This document shows positions 45,025 to 55,063 of a DNA stretch of 64,000 nt, in pieces. The stretch comes from Petrosia ficiformis. Taxonomy: Eukaryota; Porifera; Demospongiae; Haplosclerida; Petrosiidae. The position numbers and the translations under genes are program-made. Position 1 is the first letter of the stretch; every line of letters begins with the position of its first letter. Location: positions 223,501-287,500 of the forward strand of contig OX345647.1 in assembly GCA_947044365.1 (NCBI GenBank). Reading direction: 5' to 3'. The notes under the pieces are model-generated. The model was not told the origin of the DNA. It ran no database searches and saw nothing but the letters and a program-made list of their open reading frames with translations.

Positions 45025-47796
45025 ATGGGGAACAGATGTAATTGTGTAACAAGTCAATCAACTGATGAGGCTGAGGATGCCTTGTTAGGAGGAGATGAAC
45101 ATAGACAGCTACCTCACCACCAGATCCAACAACAAGTTCAACAACAGACACCCAGAGGTCCACCACCTCCTTATCAGGTAAATTGATGCATTAGTGATGA
45201 TTATTGATGTAGTAGTGGAATAGTACATTATGAATTTTGTCTGATAATTTACTACATTGTCAATCAACATATTGATTCAACTTATCCATCTATCTATCTA
45301 TCCATCTATATATTTATCTGTATATACGTCCAACTATATTGGAATCTTTATCTATCTATCTACATGTATGTATGTATCTATCTATCCATCTATGAATGTA
45401 TCTCTGTATGTATGTATCTATCTATCTATCTATCTATGTATCTATCTATCCATCTATCTGTCATATATCAAATATATTTGACGCTGATCAGTTAACACGT
45501 AAATGTACTCACACAACTGATTAATGAGTTGTAACTTGTTTCTTTACAAGACGTACTAAAATACCCCATAAACTATTAATTAATGTTTCAAAGTGCATAC
45601 TTAGCTTAATTACTTCATGAATACCACAACTTCCTATTGAAAGATGAAACACAATTTGCTTCCTCTTTAAGTATGTATAACATGTCATCATAACATGACC
45701 AGGAAATAACATCATGTTACATTCAATGTATGATCAGGAGCCCATAAAAAAAGAGAAGGTTACCCTCTCTTTTTTTATGGGCTCCTGGTATGATGTAATG
45801 CAAGTGTCAGCAAAATAATACATTATTAATTTAGTTATATACTCGTGAATAATTCTAATCGTTCCTTAAAAGGCAATGGCCTGATTGCAATAATGAGATT
45901 CATAGTTAAATAGAACTATGAATAATTAATTAATTATTAGTTATTGTTTGCACAGTCATATATATACAGGCATGATTAGACATTTATACATCTTGGTATT
46001 GGAATTAGTCAAGCATCCATCTATATCATCTTTCACGTACTGTAAAAAAAACATTTATAACATTTTAAAGATGTTAATCACCTTCTCTCTCTGTTTCTTT
46101 CTGTCTGTCTCCCTCCCTCCCTCCCTCCCTCCCCCCTCTCTCTGTCTCCTCTCCATTCTTAGGTTCATCCTTTTTATATGTTAACAGAGGAACAGCGAAT
46201 TCTTATTGTTAGTAGATTAGCAATGATCCAGTCTCTACCAGTAGGACAATATAAATGGGGAAAAGGAGAGAAAAAGAATGACAAAACAGATAAATCAGAC
46301 AATAGAGAGTAAGTAAATAGATAGATAAATAGATAGGTCGATTGATAAATAGATAGATAAATGAATGCATGGATAGATTGATAAATAGATAGATGGTAAG
46401 ATTGATAAATAGATAGATAAATGAATGCATGGATAGATAGATAAATAGATAGATGGTAAGATTGATAAATAGATAGATAAATGAATGCATGGATAGATTG
46501 ATAAATAGATAGATGGTAAGATTGATAAATAGATAGATAAATGAATGCATGGATAGATAGATAAATAGATAGGTCGATTGATAAATAGATAGATAAGTGA
46601 ATGCACGGATAGATTGATTAATAGATAGATAAATGAATGCATGGATAGATAGATAAATAGATAGGTCGATTGATAAATAGATAGATAATGAATGCATGGA
46701 TAGATTGATAAATAGATAGATGGTAAGATTGATAAATAGATAGATAAATGAATGCATGGATAGATTGATAAATAGATAGATGGTAAGATTGATAGATGGA
46801 TTGACAAAACAGATAAATCACACAATAGAGAGTAAGTGAATAGATAGATAGATAGGTTGATAAATAGATAGATTGATGAATACATGTAAGGTACATGGTT
46901 AGTTGTATAGAATGTGGTGGGTGAGGAAAGTTATCAAAGGATAAACAATTGGTTTGTATTAACCCCACTTGTACTTGTAAGTATAGTCCCTTTGTACACT
47001 ATAATACACCTTACATAAGTATAGTCCCTTTGTACACTATAATACACCTTACATAAGTATAGTCCCTTTGTACACTATAATACACCTTACATAAGTATAG
47101 TCCCTTTGTACACTATAATACACCTTACATAAGTATAGTCCCTTTATACACTATAATACACCTTACATAAGTATAATCCCTTTATACACTACATTACACC
47201 TTACATAAGTATAGTTCCTTTGTACACTATAATACACCTTACATAAGTATAATCCCTTTGTACACTACATTACACCTTACATAAGTATAGTCCCTTTGTG
47301 TTTTCCTGTGATACTATAGCTATACTGTAGGTATAGGCTTGTTATATGCAAGTGGTGAGTTTAATGTTGTTGCTAATGTACCATCCCAATCTTGTTCCTG
47401 TACTTTTCGGTTTTGATATCTCTACATATTTATAGTTATATTATTTCATTCTGTAGGTGTCCAATATGTATGAATGATTTCATTCCAGGAGAAACTATTC
47501 GTTTGCTCCCCTGCATGCACTATTATCATATTCGTTGTATTGATGAGTGGTTACTGCGTGCCTTGACTTGTCCAAACTGTATGCAGAGAGTTGATTTAGC
47601 TCTACAAAGATCGAATTCATATCGTCATGGACACAGTAGAAATGGGAGTAGAGGCAGTATATGTAGCATGAACAATGAAATATCTAATAATAGTAATTGC
47701 TCCAGTCCAACAGGTAGCTCAGAACAGCTGCATTCTCCAGTATTCTCATCTCCTCCAGCTCCTCAAAATGTCACTGCTGAAGTACACTTTCATTAA
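45025..47796 (+). CDS. RNF11: RNF11-like RING-H2 ubiquitin ligase
   Basis: Three exons (45025-45177, 46163-46308, 47457-47796) give 212 residues. RNF11 is a membrane-attached E3 ligase that works with NEDD4-type ligases and endosomal sorting. The start MGNRCNC supplies Gly2 for myristoylation and Cys5/Cys7 for palmitoylation. PPPPYQ is a PPxY motif at the end of exon 1. Exon 2 encodes the conserved LTEEQRILIVSRLAMIQSLP block. The RING-H2 has CPIC, LPCMHYYHIRCIDEW and CPNC. After the RING about 60 Ser/Asn-rich residues follow, an extension not present in the 154-residue human protein. Both introns are rich in repeats, and intron 1 holds a perfect 22-bp hairpin. Confidence 0.92.
45735..45787. 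mobile_element. 53-bp perfect hairpin flanked by 7-bp direct repeats
   Basis: The arms 45735-45756 and 45766-45787 are perfect inverse repeats of 22 bases (CAGGAGCCCATAAAAAAAGA...) around a 9-base loop. GTATGAT stands directly before (45728-45734) and directly after (45788-45794). This is the footprint expected of a very small inverted-repeat insertion. It lies in intron 1 of the RNF11-like gene, on the plus strand a hairpin that the primary transcript would form. Confidence 0.65.
46087..46160. repeat. (TCTC)/(CCCT) pyrimidine tract before RNF11 exon 2
   Basis: Polypyrimidine-rich run directly before the acceptor at 46162. It may act as an extended polypyrimidine tract. Confidence 0.7.
46310..46875. 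repeat. GATA-type minisatellite, unit about 60 bp
   Basis: Repeated blocks containing GATAAATGAATGCATGGATAG and GATAGATGGTAAGATTGATAA occupy the first half of RNF11 intron 2. They produce His/Ser/Ile/Tyr-rich minus-strand frames that are not coding. The start of exon-2 sequence (GACAAAACAGATAAATCA...AATAGAGAGTAAGT) reappears near 46803-46835, so the repeat seems to have captured the exon edge. Confidence 0.85.
46980..47300. repeat. 38-bp tandem repeat, about 8.5 copies
   Basis: GTATAGTCCCTTTGTACACT starts units every 38 bases from 46981 within RNF11 intron 2. The copies are nearly identical and continuous without unique spacers. Confidence 0.93.
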
Positions 47797-48220
47797 ACTA
47801 ATATTATACACACCTATAACTTTTTATCAACACGTTATCACAGTTGTAATGTCACAGTATCAAATACAGTCAGATGTTATTAATAAATTATCATTTCCTT
47901 GACTATAACTAAAATTAAGAATGAATAGTGAAACATGGTGACAGGGATATGCTTGAAGTCCCACAGCAGAGATTGTAAACATCAGGTCACAGCTTTAAGA
48001 CAATTGTTGAAATAGATTATCAAATATGGTATTTCAATTTAATGTTAAAAGTGAATGTGGTCGATTCATAATAATAATTATGATAATTTATCATCAAATA
48101 ATAACTGTTATATCATATACGTTTTCTTTTCTTTGATTTCGGTTTGATTAATTCAATTTCAGGAGATTTGAAAACCTATTTAAATATGATTGATCAAGTC
48201 ATTCTATACCAGACATGAGG
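47797..48220. other. Intergenic AT-rich stretch
   Basis: Lies between the RNF11 stop and the 69-bp repeat array. I see only likely 3' untranslated sequence (AATAAA-like ATTAATAAATTATC near 47880) and no gene. Confidence 0.5.
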
Positions 48221-48224
48221 TAAT

Positions 48225-50290
48225 AGTAATAGGTAATTGAAAAACTAAGGTAGGTAGTGACACTAATAGAGTAATAGACAGTCAAGTAATAGTATTAGTA
48301 ATAGTAATATACAATCTCAATGTTGAGCTAATAGTAATAGTAATAGACAGTCAAGTAATAGTATTAGTAATAGTAATATACAATCTCAATGTTGAGGTAA
48401 TAGTAATAGTAATAGACAGTCAAGTAATAGTATTAGTAATAGTAATATACAATCTCAATGTTGAGGTAATAGTAATAGTAATAGACAGTCAAGTAATAGT
48501 ATTAGTAATAGTAATATACAATCTCAATGTTGAGGTAATAGTAATAGTAATAGACAGTCAAGTAATAGTATTAGTAATAGTAATATACAATCTCAATGTT
48601 GAGGTAATAGTAATAGTAATAGACAGTCAAGTAATAGTATTAGTAATAGTAATATACAATCTCAATGTTGAGGTAATAGTAATAGTAATAGACAGTCCAG
48701 TAATAGTATTAGTAATAGTAATATACAATCTCAATGTTGAGCTAATAGTAATAGTAATAGACAGTCCAGTAATAGTATTAGTAATAGTAATATACAATCT
48801 CAATGTTGAGCTAATAGTAATAGACAGTCCAGTAATAGTATTAGTAATAGTAATATATAATCTCAATGTTGAGCTAATAGTAATAGTAATAGACAGTCCA
48901 GTAATAGTATTAGTAATAGTAATATATAATCTCAATGTTGAGCTAATAGTAATAGTAATAGACAGTCCAGTAATAGTATTAGTAATAGTAATATACAATC
49001 TCAATGTTGAGGTAATAGTAATAGTAATAGACAGTCCAGTAATAGTATTAGTAATAGTAATATACAATCTCAATGTTGAGCTAATAGTAATAGTAATAGA
49101 CAGTCAAGTAATAGTATTAGTAATAGTAATATACAATCTCAATGTTGAGGTAATAGTAATAGTAATAGACAGTCAAGTAATAGTATTAGTAATAGTAATA
49201 TACAATCTCAATGTTGAGGTAATAGTAATAGTAATAGACAGTCAAGTAATAGTATTAGTAATAGTAATATACAATCTCAATGTTGAGGTAATAGTAATAG
49301 TAATAGACAGTCCAGTAATAGTATTAGTAATAGTAATATACAATCTCAATGTTGAGCTAATAGTAATAGTAATAGACAGTCCAGTAATAGTATTAGTAAT
49401 AGTAATATACAATCTCAATGTTGAGCTAATAGTAATAGACAGTCCAGTAATAGTATTAGTAATAGTAATATATAATCTCAATGTTGAGCTAATAGTAATA
49501 GTAATAGACAGTCCAGTAATAGTATTAGTAATAGTAATATATAATCTCAATGTTGAGCTAATAGTAATAGTAATAGACAGTCCAGTAATAGTATTAGTAA
49601 TAGTAATATACAATCTCAATGTTGAGGTAATAGTAATAGGAATAGACAGTCAAGTAATAGTATTAGTAATAGTAATAGACAGTCAAGTAATAGTATTAGT
49701 AATAGTAATATACAATCTCAATGTTGAGCTAATAGTAATAGTAATAGACAGTCAAGTAATAGTATTAGTAATAGTAATATATAATCTCAATGTTGAGCTA
49801 ATAGTAATAGTAATAGACAGTCCAGTAATAGTAATAGTAATAGTAATATATAATCTCAATGTTGAGCTAATAGTAATAGTAATAGACAGTCAAGTAATAG
49901 TATTAGTAATAGTAATATACAATCTCAATGTTGAGGTAATAGTAATAGTAATAGACAGTCAAGTAATAGTATTAGTAATAGTAATATACAATCTCAATGT
50001 TGAGGTAATAGTAATAGACAGTCCAGTAATAGTATTAGTAATAGTAATATATAATCTCAATGTTGAGCTAATAGTAATAGACAGTCCAGTAATAGTATTA
50101 GTAATAGTAATATACAATCTCAATGTTGAGCTAATAGTAATAGTAATAGATAGTCCAGTAATAGTATTAGTAATAGTAATATACAATCTCAATGTTGAGG
50201 TAATAGTAATAGTAATAGACAGTCCAGTAATAGTATTAGTAATAGTAATATATAATCTCAATGTTGAGCTAATAGTAATAGTAATATGTT
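48225..50290. repeat. 69-bp satellite array, about 30 copies
   Basis: The unit contains AATAGTAATAGACAGTCNAG, TAATAGTATTAGTAATAG and TACAATCTCAATGTTGAG. Variant units that lack 9 bases recur (48811, 49426, and near 50008 and 50069), giving a higher-order period of about 615 bases between the first two. Minus-strand frames of Thr/Ile repeats are artefacts. The array sits between the convergent 3' ends of RNF11 and RBM48. Confidence 0.93.
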
Positions 50291-50960
50291 CATTTATAGT
50301 AGGGCCAGTAGAGAGATGTTTTAATATTGGAGGGAATGTTTTGACTGGAAAGGCGCAACTTACCGACTCTGTTATTGAGAAACTCATGAACATTAAATTC
50401 AATAGTCATTTAGTTTAAAAGCATGAAAGAATTCCAAAGAAACCTCAAATACTATAGCAATCCATAACACTGACTTGGGCAGTAATAGTAATAGTAACAT
50501 ATTGGGAGGTAATAGTAATAATCCACTGATTTATAAGGTAATATTAATATATTACACTGTTTTTGGATGTATTAGTAATAGTAATACCATTATAGTGATT
50601 TTAAAGGTAATAGTAATAGTGATACTATTAGATCACAATGTCTATGTCTGCTCTATACACACTTACTTGTGATAATCTGTTTCTCATAATATTAATAGTT
50701 TTATCAACAGATCTATTACCAGTCTATAGGGAAAAATGTATTTATATTGAATGTTGATATATTCTACATTGTCTGTCTCAATAGCATCATAACCATTGAA
50801 TCATGTGTGTCTACATTAAAAGCAACAGTCCATACATGAATATACATGTACATACAGAATCCACACAACTACACACAGACAGATCAACCCATACACAGAC
50901 ACACATTATATTAAAGAGGAGCTAACAGTAATACTCGTAGTGTCATAATTCTTGGTTCAA
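50291..50960. other. Intergenic sequence without a recognised gene
   Basis: Between the satellite array and the RBM48 3' end. Scattered TAATAGTAATAG remnants occur near 50480-50620. A segment 50300-50400 (GTAGGGCCAGTAGAGAGATG onward) is less repetitive and has a short minus-strand frame starting MNLMFMSFSITESVSCAF with no recognised similarity. Confidence 0.4.
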
Positions 50961-51024
50961 TCATGATACATTGTAAGCTCACTAATGTAGCTATTGTATC
51001 ATGTGACTATCACCTGACACATCA

Positions 51025-51626
51025 CTACACAATCATGATACATTTAACTTGTAAGCTCACCAATGTAGCTTTATCGTCATATTGTATCATGTGACTATCA
51101 CCTGATACATCAATTCCTTTACGATAGGGTACAGATTGTGACAAGGGTAGTTGCTTTTCTTTTTCTTTCTTTAAACATTTTGCAAGTGGAATACCTGATA
51201 CATCTCTCCCTCCAGAAGCAAACGTACCAGTATCTCCGTCCTTCTCTGATTCAATTAAAATATTATCAATATCACCAGTTGTTGTGGCTTTCATATGAAT
51301 TAAAATCCTTTCTCTCTTAGAGAGACCAGGCTTATCTTGTTCATTAATGAGTTCAGTTGTTGAACAACTGTTCTTAACATCATTACTACTTTGTTCATAT
51401 AAGTGAGAATTAGATTCACCAGGTTGTGTCAGCAAGACAGGATATATGTCTTGATATGAGGGATACGTTTGTAATATTAGGTGTGGAGGGGGAAGAAGAG
51501 GAGGGAGAGGAAGAGGAGGAGGAGGAGGAGGAGGGAGATGTGATGTGTTCAAAACAGGGATATGAGGAGGAGGAGGAGGAGGAGGAGGAGGAGGAGGGAG
51601 AGGTGAGGTGTTCAAAACAGGGATAT

Positions 51627-51658
<32 letters not shown>

Positions 51659-52852
51659 GGAGGAGGAGGGAGAGGTGAGGTGTTCAAAACAGGGATATGA
51701 GGAGGAGGAGGAGGAGGAGGTTGGAGACGTGAAGTAGAGGATGGATGAATACATGTGTCTGTTACAGGATGTAGGACAGGAGTAATTGATGATGGAAGAA
51801 GTACTTGAGATATATTAGGAATAGATCTTTGAGAAGAAGAGGATGAAATGAAGGAGGTAGTATGTTCTGTTGCTTTCTCTTTCAAATTCTTCTGATATGA
51901 TTCTAATTGTGCATAATAATAATAATAGAAAGTGATTAACATTCTTCTATGGTCTGGGACTGGGCCTAGGACTGGGAATGGAAATATTAATTACTATATA
52001 CAAGTGTAGACACTGTCATATGAGGTTAGGTTTAGTGACATGTGTTCATTGCCAAGTGTTGTTTAATTCCTTGTATATATACACAAAAATGTACATACTA
52101 GTACTTTGAACTATCACTCAGACTTCAATTGAGGTTGTAGAGCATGGGTATGTCATATGTGTGTGTATATGTATGTGTGTGTATGCATCATATATGTATG
52201 TGTGTATATGTATGTGTGTATAATAATGTTTATGCATTTACATATGTCTGTGTACAATACATTAGAAGTGTATGGATCAAACACACTTACCTCTAGTTTT
52301 CTGGGATATTAATACTCTCCGCTGTTCAAGCTTCTCTCTCGTATCTTCAATAGTTTCATATTCAGGAGAATAACTAATGTGAAGTTGATTACCAAAGAAT
52401 GACCATCCATCTAGTTTCTTCTTTGCTGTCCTAGCAGCGTCTATATTTCTGTACTTAATATAATACACATCAGTATATGGTTCACAAGGATACTCGTCTA
52501 ATAGTCTGTACCTATAATTAGAAAATAAATTATTATTGTATAATTAGAATATGTCGTACGTAATATTGATAAATACTTACTCTTCTATTTCGCCATATAT
52601 GGCAAATAATTCTAGTAAGTCTTTAATTACTCCTAGAGCTGGAACATTGAATATTAATAGATATCGGCTTTCTTGATTAACAGTATACACCTGTAATACA
52701 AATTAATTATATCGTTATACTATTCTTTGTTGATATACACATAAAAGAATATTTCATACTTTTACTGCTCTTTCCCATCTAGCCTCTCTGTAATTAGGTC
52801 TACTTGTACATACTTCTTGTTGTTTATGATGAGGCTTGATCATGGAAGCCAT
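51025..52852 (-). CDS. RBM48: RNA-binding protein RBM48, with poly-proline insert
   Basis: Four exons (52852-52760, 52690-52581, 52511-52291, 51902-51025) give 433 residues. RBM48 acts with ARMC7 in splicing of minor (U12) introns. The N-terminal RPNYREARWERAVK, the RRM core (VYTVNQESRYLL, VPALGVIKDLLELFAIYG, LLDEYP, VYYIKYRNIDAARTAKKKL, SFFGNQLHISYSPEYETIEDT) and the EKLEQRR helix match the family. The large last exon has a proline-rich section (about residues 185-275) made of three copies of HIPVLNTS separated by poly-Pro, encoded by a GGA-type minisatellite. The end (ATLVSLQVKCIMIV) overlaps a tandemly duplicated 80-base segment, so the true C-terminus is uncertain. Confidence 0.88.
51478..51728. 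repeat. GGA-rich coding minisatellite in RBM48
   Basis: Runs of GGA alternate with a conserved GTTCAAAACAGGGATATGAG block three times. On the minus strand this encodes poly-Pro plus HIPVLNTS, kept in frame with RBM48. The plus-strand Glu-rich frame is a mirror artefact. Confidence 0.9.
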
Positions 52853-52904
52853 TTTGTGGGTGTGGCACACAGACCACACCCTTAATTAAGCAGCCCCACC
52901 CAAA
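52853..52904. promoter_or_regulatory. 52-bp bidirectional promoter gap
   Basis: The start codons of RBM48 (-) and the gene at 52905 (+) are 52 bases apart. The gap contains GTGGGTGTGGC and ACCACACCC, an inverted CACCC-type pair that could bind KLF/Sp-like factors. That function is inference. Confidence 0.5.
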
Positions 52905-54157
52905 ATGGCGTCAAAAGCACCTTTTGGAACAGATTTGCAGCCAGATTTTAATGTGAAGATAGTTGCAGGAAAAGTAGTACATGTATCACAAGAAACACAA
53001 GTAGACAATCCAAACATATGTTCGGAAACTGAATCAGGAAATCGATCAAAGAGCAAGAAACTTCCAACAAACGTTTATAAATTGCATCATGCAGAACCAT
53101 CTCCAGAAGAGAAAGATAGAGATTATGAAATACCAGAAATGGCAGATATATTTCAAACTCTATCTGCATCTGAACTGAAGCAAAAGTTGTCTGACATAAT
53201 TACTGCATGTGAACATTCTTCTTTTCGTGACTGTTGCTCTGCAGTTTTGCAAAAACAAACATTATTGAGGATTTTAAGAGAACATAGCATTCCATTATCA
53301 GAAAAAGCTGTTGATATATTAGTAATGCTATCTGATTCTGCAGTGGATAACGATCATATATTATACGCTAAATTTCTTGAAACTATGAAGCAGCATGTTG
53401 CTAGTGGACATTTAGCAGTTGATGATGTCAATCTAAAGATTGATGAAAGTAAACAAGCAATAGTATATCTTTATATTCACTTTATCTCTCTCTCTCTCTC
53501 TCTTTTCTCTCTTTGTTTCTTGCTCTCTCCCTCTCTGTCTCCCTCTTGTTCACTCCCCAGCTGGAGATAGTTTTAAAAATAGTTTCTATTCTAATTCACT
53601 ATCATCATCATATTCTCATTCACATTTTGGAACTCGATTTGCAAAAACATGTCCTCCTGATTTCTTTACATCACACACACAACATTCAGTCAATCCAGTT
53701 AATACTCTAAGACCACTGACTGATTTAAGAACTTATAGAGGTTCGTTTCATAACAGTATTAAACGACAGTCTGAAGGATTTGAAAATTTGTTTGCAGCTT
53801 TACAGAAATGCTCTACTATCTCAGGTCAGTGCTAATTACATTTCCATTCATCCATCCATTTATCCATCTGTCCATCCATCCGTCCATTGACCATCCATCT
53901 ATTCATCCATCCATCCGTCCATCCATCCATTCATCCATCCATCCATCCATCCATCAATCCATCCATCTATTTTAGATAAAATTGACAAATCTCATGCTAT
54001 GCGGCTTGTCAAACTGTATGACACAGTATATAGTATCGGACTACCATTGATACAGTTAGAAGCATATATATTCAATAGTCTAGAGGACAGAGATACTCTT
54101 GAACAGTTAATATCAACACATCTATTATGTGATTATATAAAATCTTGTGTGAAGTGA
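52905..54157 (+). CDS. Unrecognised protein, 329 aa
   Basis: Three exons (52905-53448, 53561-53824, 53976-54157) read through without interruption. The protein begins [19 protein letters not shown]. Residues about 80-175 are predicted helical and include [39 protein letters not shown] and [18 protein letters not shown], a spacing that recalls a degenerate EF-hand pair (possible likeness to the vertebrate C1orf87 family). The middle is Ser/Phe/His-rich. A second helical part ([20 protein letters not shown]) ends with DYIKSCVK. The start is chosen because it follows the RBM48 divergent promoter and has no upstream in-frame extension. Introns carry TCTC and CCAT repeats. I assign no function. 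Confidence 0.65.
53840..53970. repeat. (CCAT)n repeat in intron 2 of the 52905 gene
   Basis: Degenerate ATCC/CCAT tetranucleotide repeats fill most of the intron before the acceptor at 53975. Confidence 0.9.
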
Positions 54158-55063
54158 ATCATGATAGATCTTCCATAAGCAACTATTTATTTATACCAAT
54201 CAGCTGAATAATCAACAAACAGAATTGGCTTATTGTGTGGACAAAATGTTATTTAGTACTATCAAGGGCACAGTATGTACAAAACAACTAAGTAATTAGT
54301 ACTTGAATGTGATGCATTTGAAGTGGAAGATCAAGATGAACAAAAATGCACTATTTAAATTGCTTAGTTTATAAATATGCCCAAAAAAAAACAAAAGAAT
54401 GAACAAAGCCACACCCTTTAAAGGGCGGCTAGCCAGGGTTCATTGAGAGCCACTGCTAGATCAAATTCAATCGGGAGGAACAGTTGCTAGTATCCCAGTC
54501 TCCCCTCAAAAGAGGGCCGTACACAAAGTACGTAACAACTGACCTTGAGATCTAGGATCTCTCAAATAATCACTAACAGTGACAAACTCAACCCGGTCCT
54601 ACCATAGACCGTAGGGGTGAGAATCCAATACTAACTTTAGTCAACAGAATGGCCACAGAAGTGCTGATTTTCTTTGACTAGAAAGTATGTTTTCATAGTG
54701 GAATGAAATCATTCCTCCCTCAGATATAGGGCCAAATATGGGCAATCCTCTAATCGCTCATTATCAATGTTTTGTATGTTTCAAATGAATAAACAATTAA
54801 CTTTTAATTAGTACAAATATTTCAGAAATAAAAACAAATCTCACTTTACCAACAATTGAAATAAAAACAACATTTGAGTAAGTTTATTCAAGATATGTAT
54901 GTATGTGAGATAGAAAGTGCATTTTAAATATAATAATAACAATTTTCATGTACAATTTTAAAAAATGAATACAATCTGTGAATATGACAAATAATTTTAT
55001 GACATGTGCTAGCATGTCTAATTAAACACACAACAAACTTACATTAGATGGAACTACTGGTCA
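54158..55063. other. Intergenic region with a GC-richer block
   Basis: These 906 bases lie between the convergent 52905 gene and the RhoGAP gene. Around 54400-54660 the composition changes to a more GC-rich sequence (GGGCGGCTAGCC, AGAGGGCCGTACAC, CCCGGTCCTACC) unlike its AT-rich surroundings. No open frame, tRNA fold or similarity was recognised. The remainder probably holds two 3' untranslated regions. Confidence 0.4.

Noticed and set aside
46980..47300. 38-bp direct repeats as a CRISPR array
   Set aside because: The repeats are contiguous without unique spacers, and the setting is an animal gene intron.
48225..50290. Thr/Ile-rich minus-strand frames over the 69-bp array
   Set aside because: The period is a multiple of three, so one frame stays open by arithmetic. 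There is no start context, domain or splice structure.
51426..51737. Plus-strand Glu/Gly-rich frame opposite RBM48
   Set aside because: It is the mirror of the RBM48 poly-proline repeat. The minus strand has the conserved gene.
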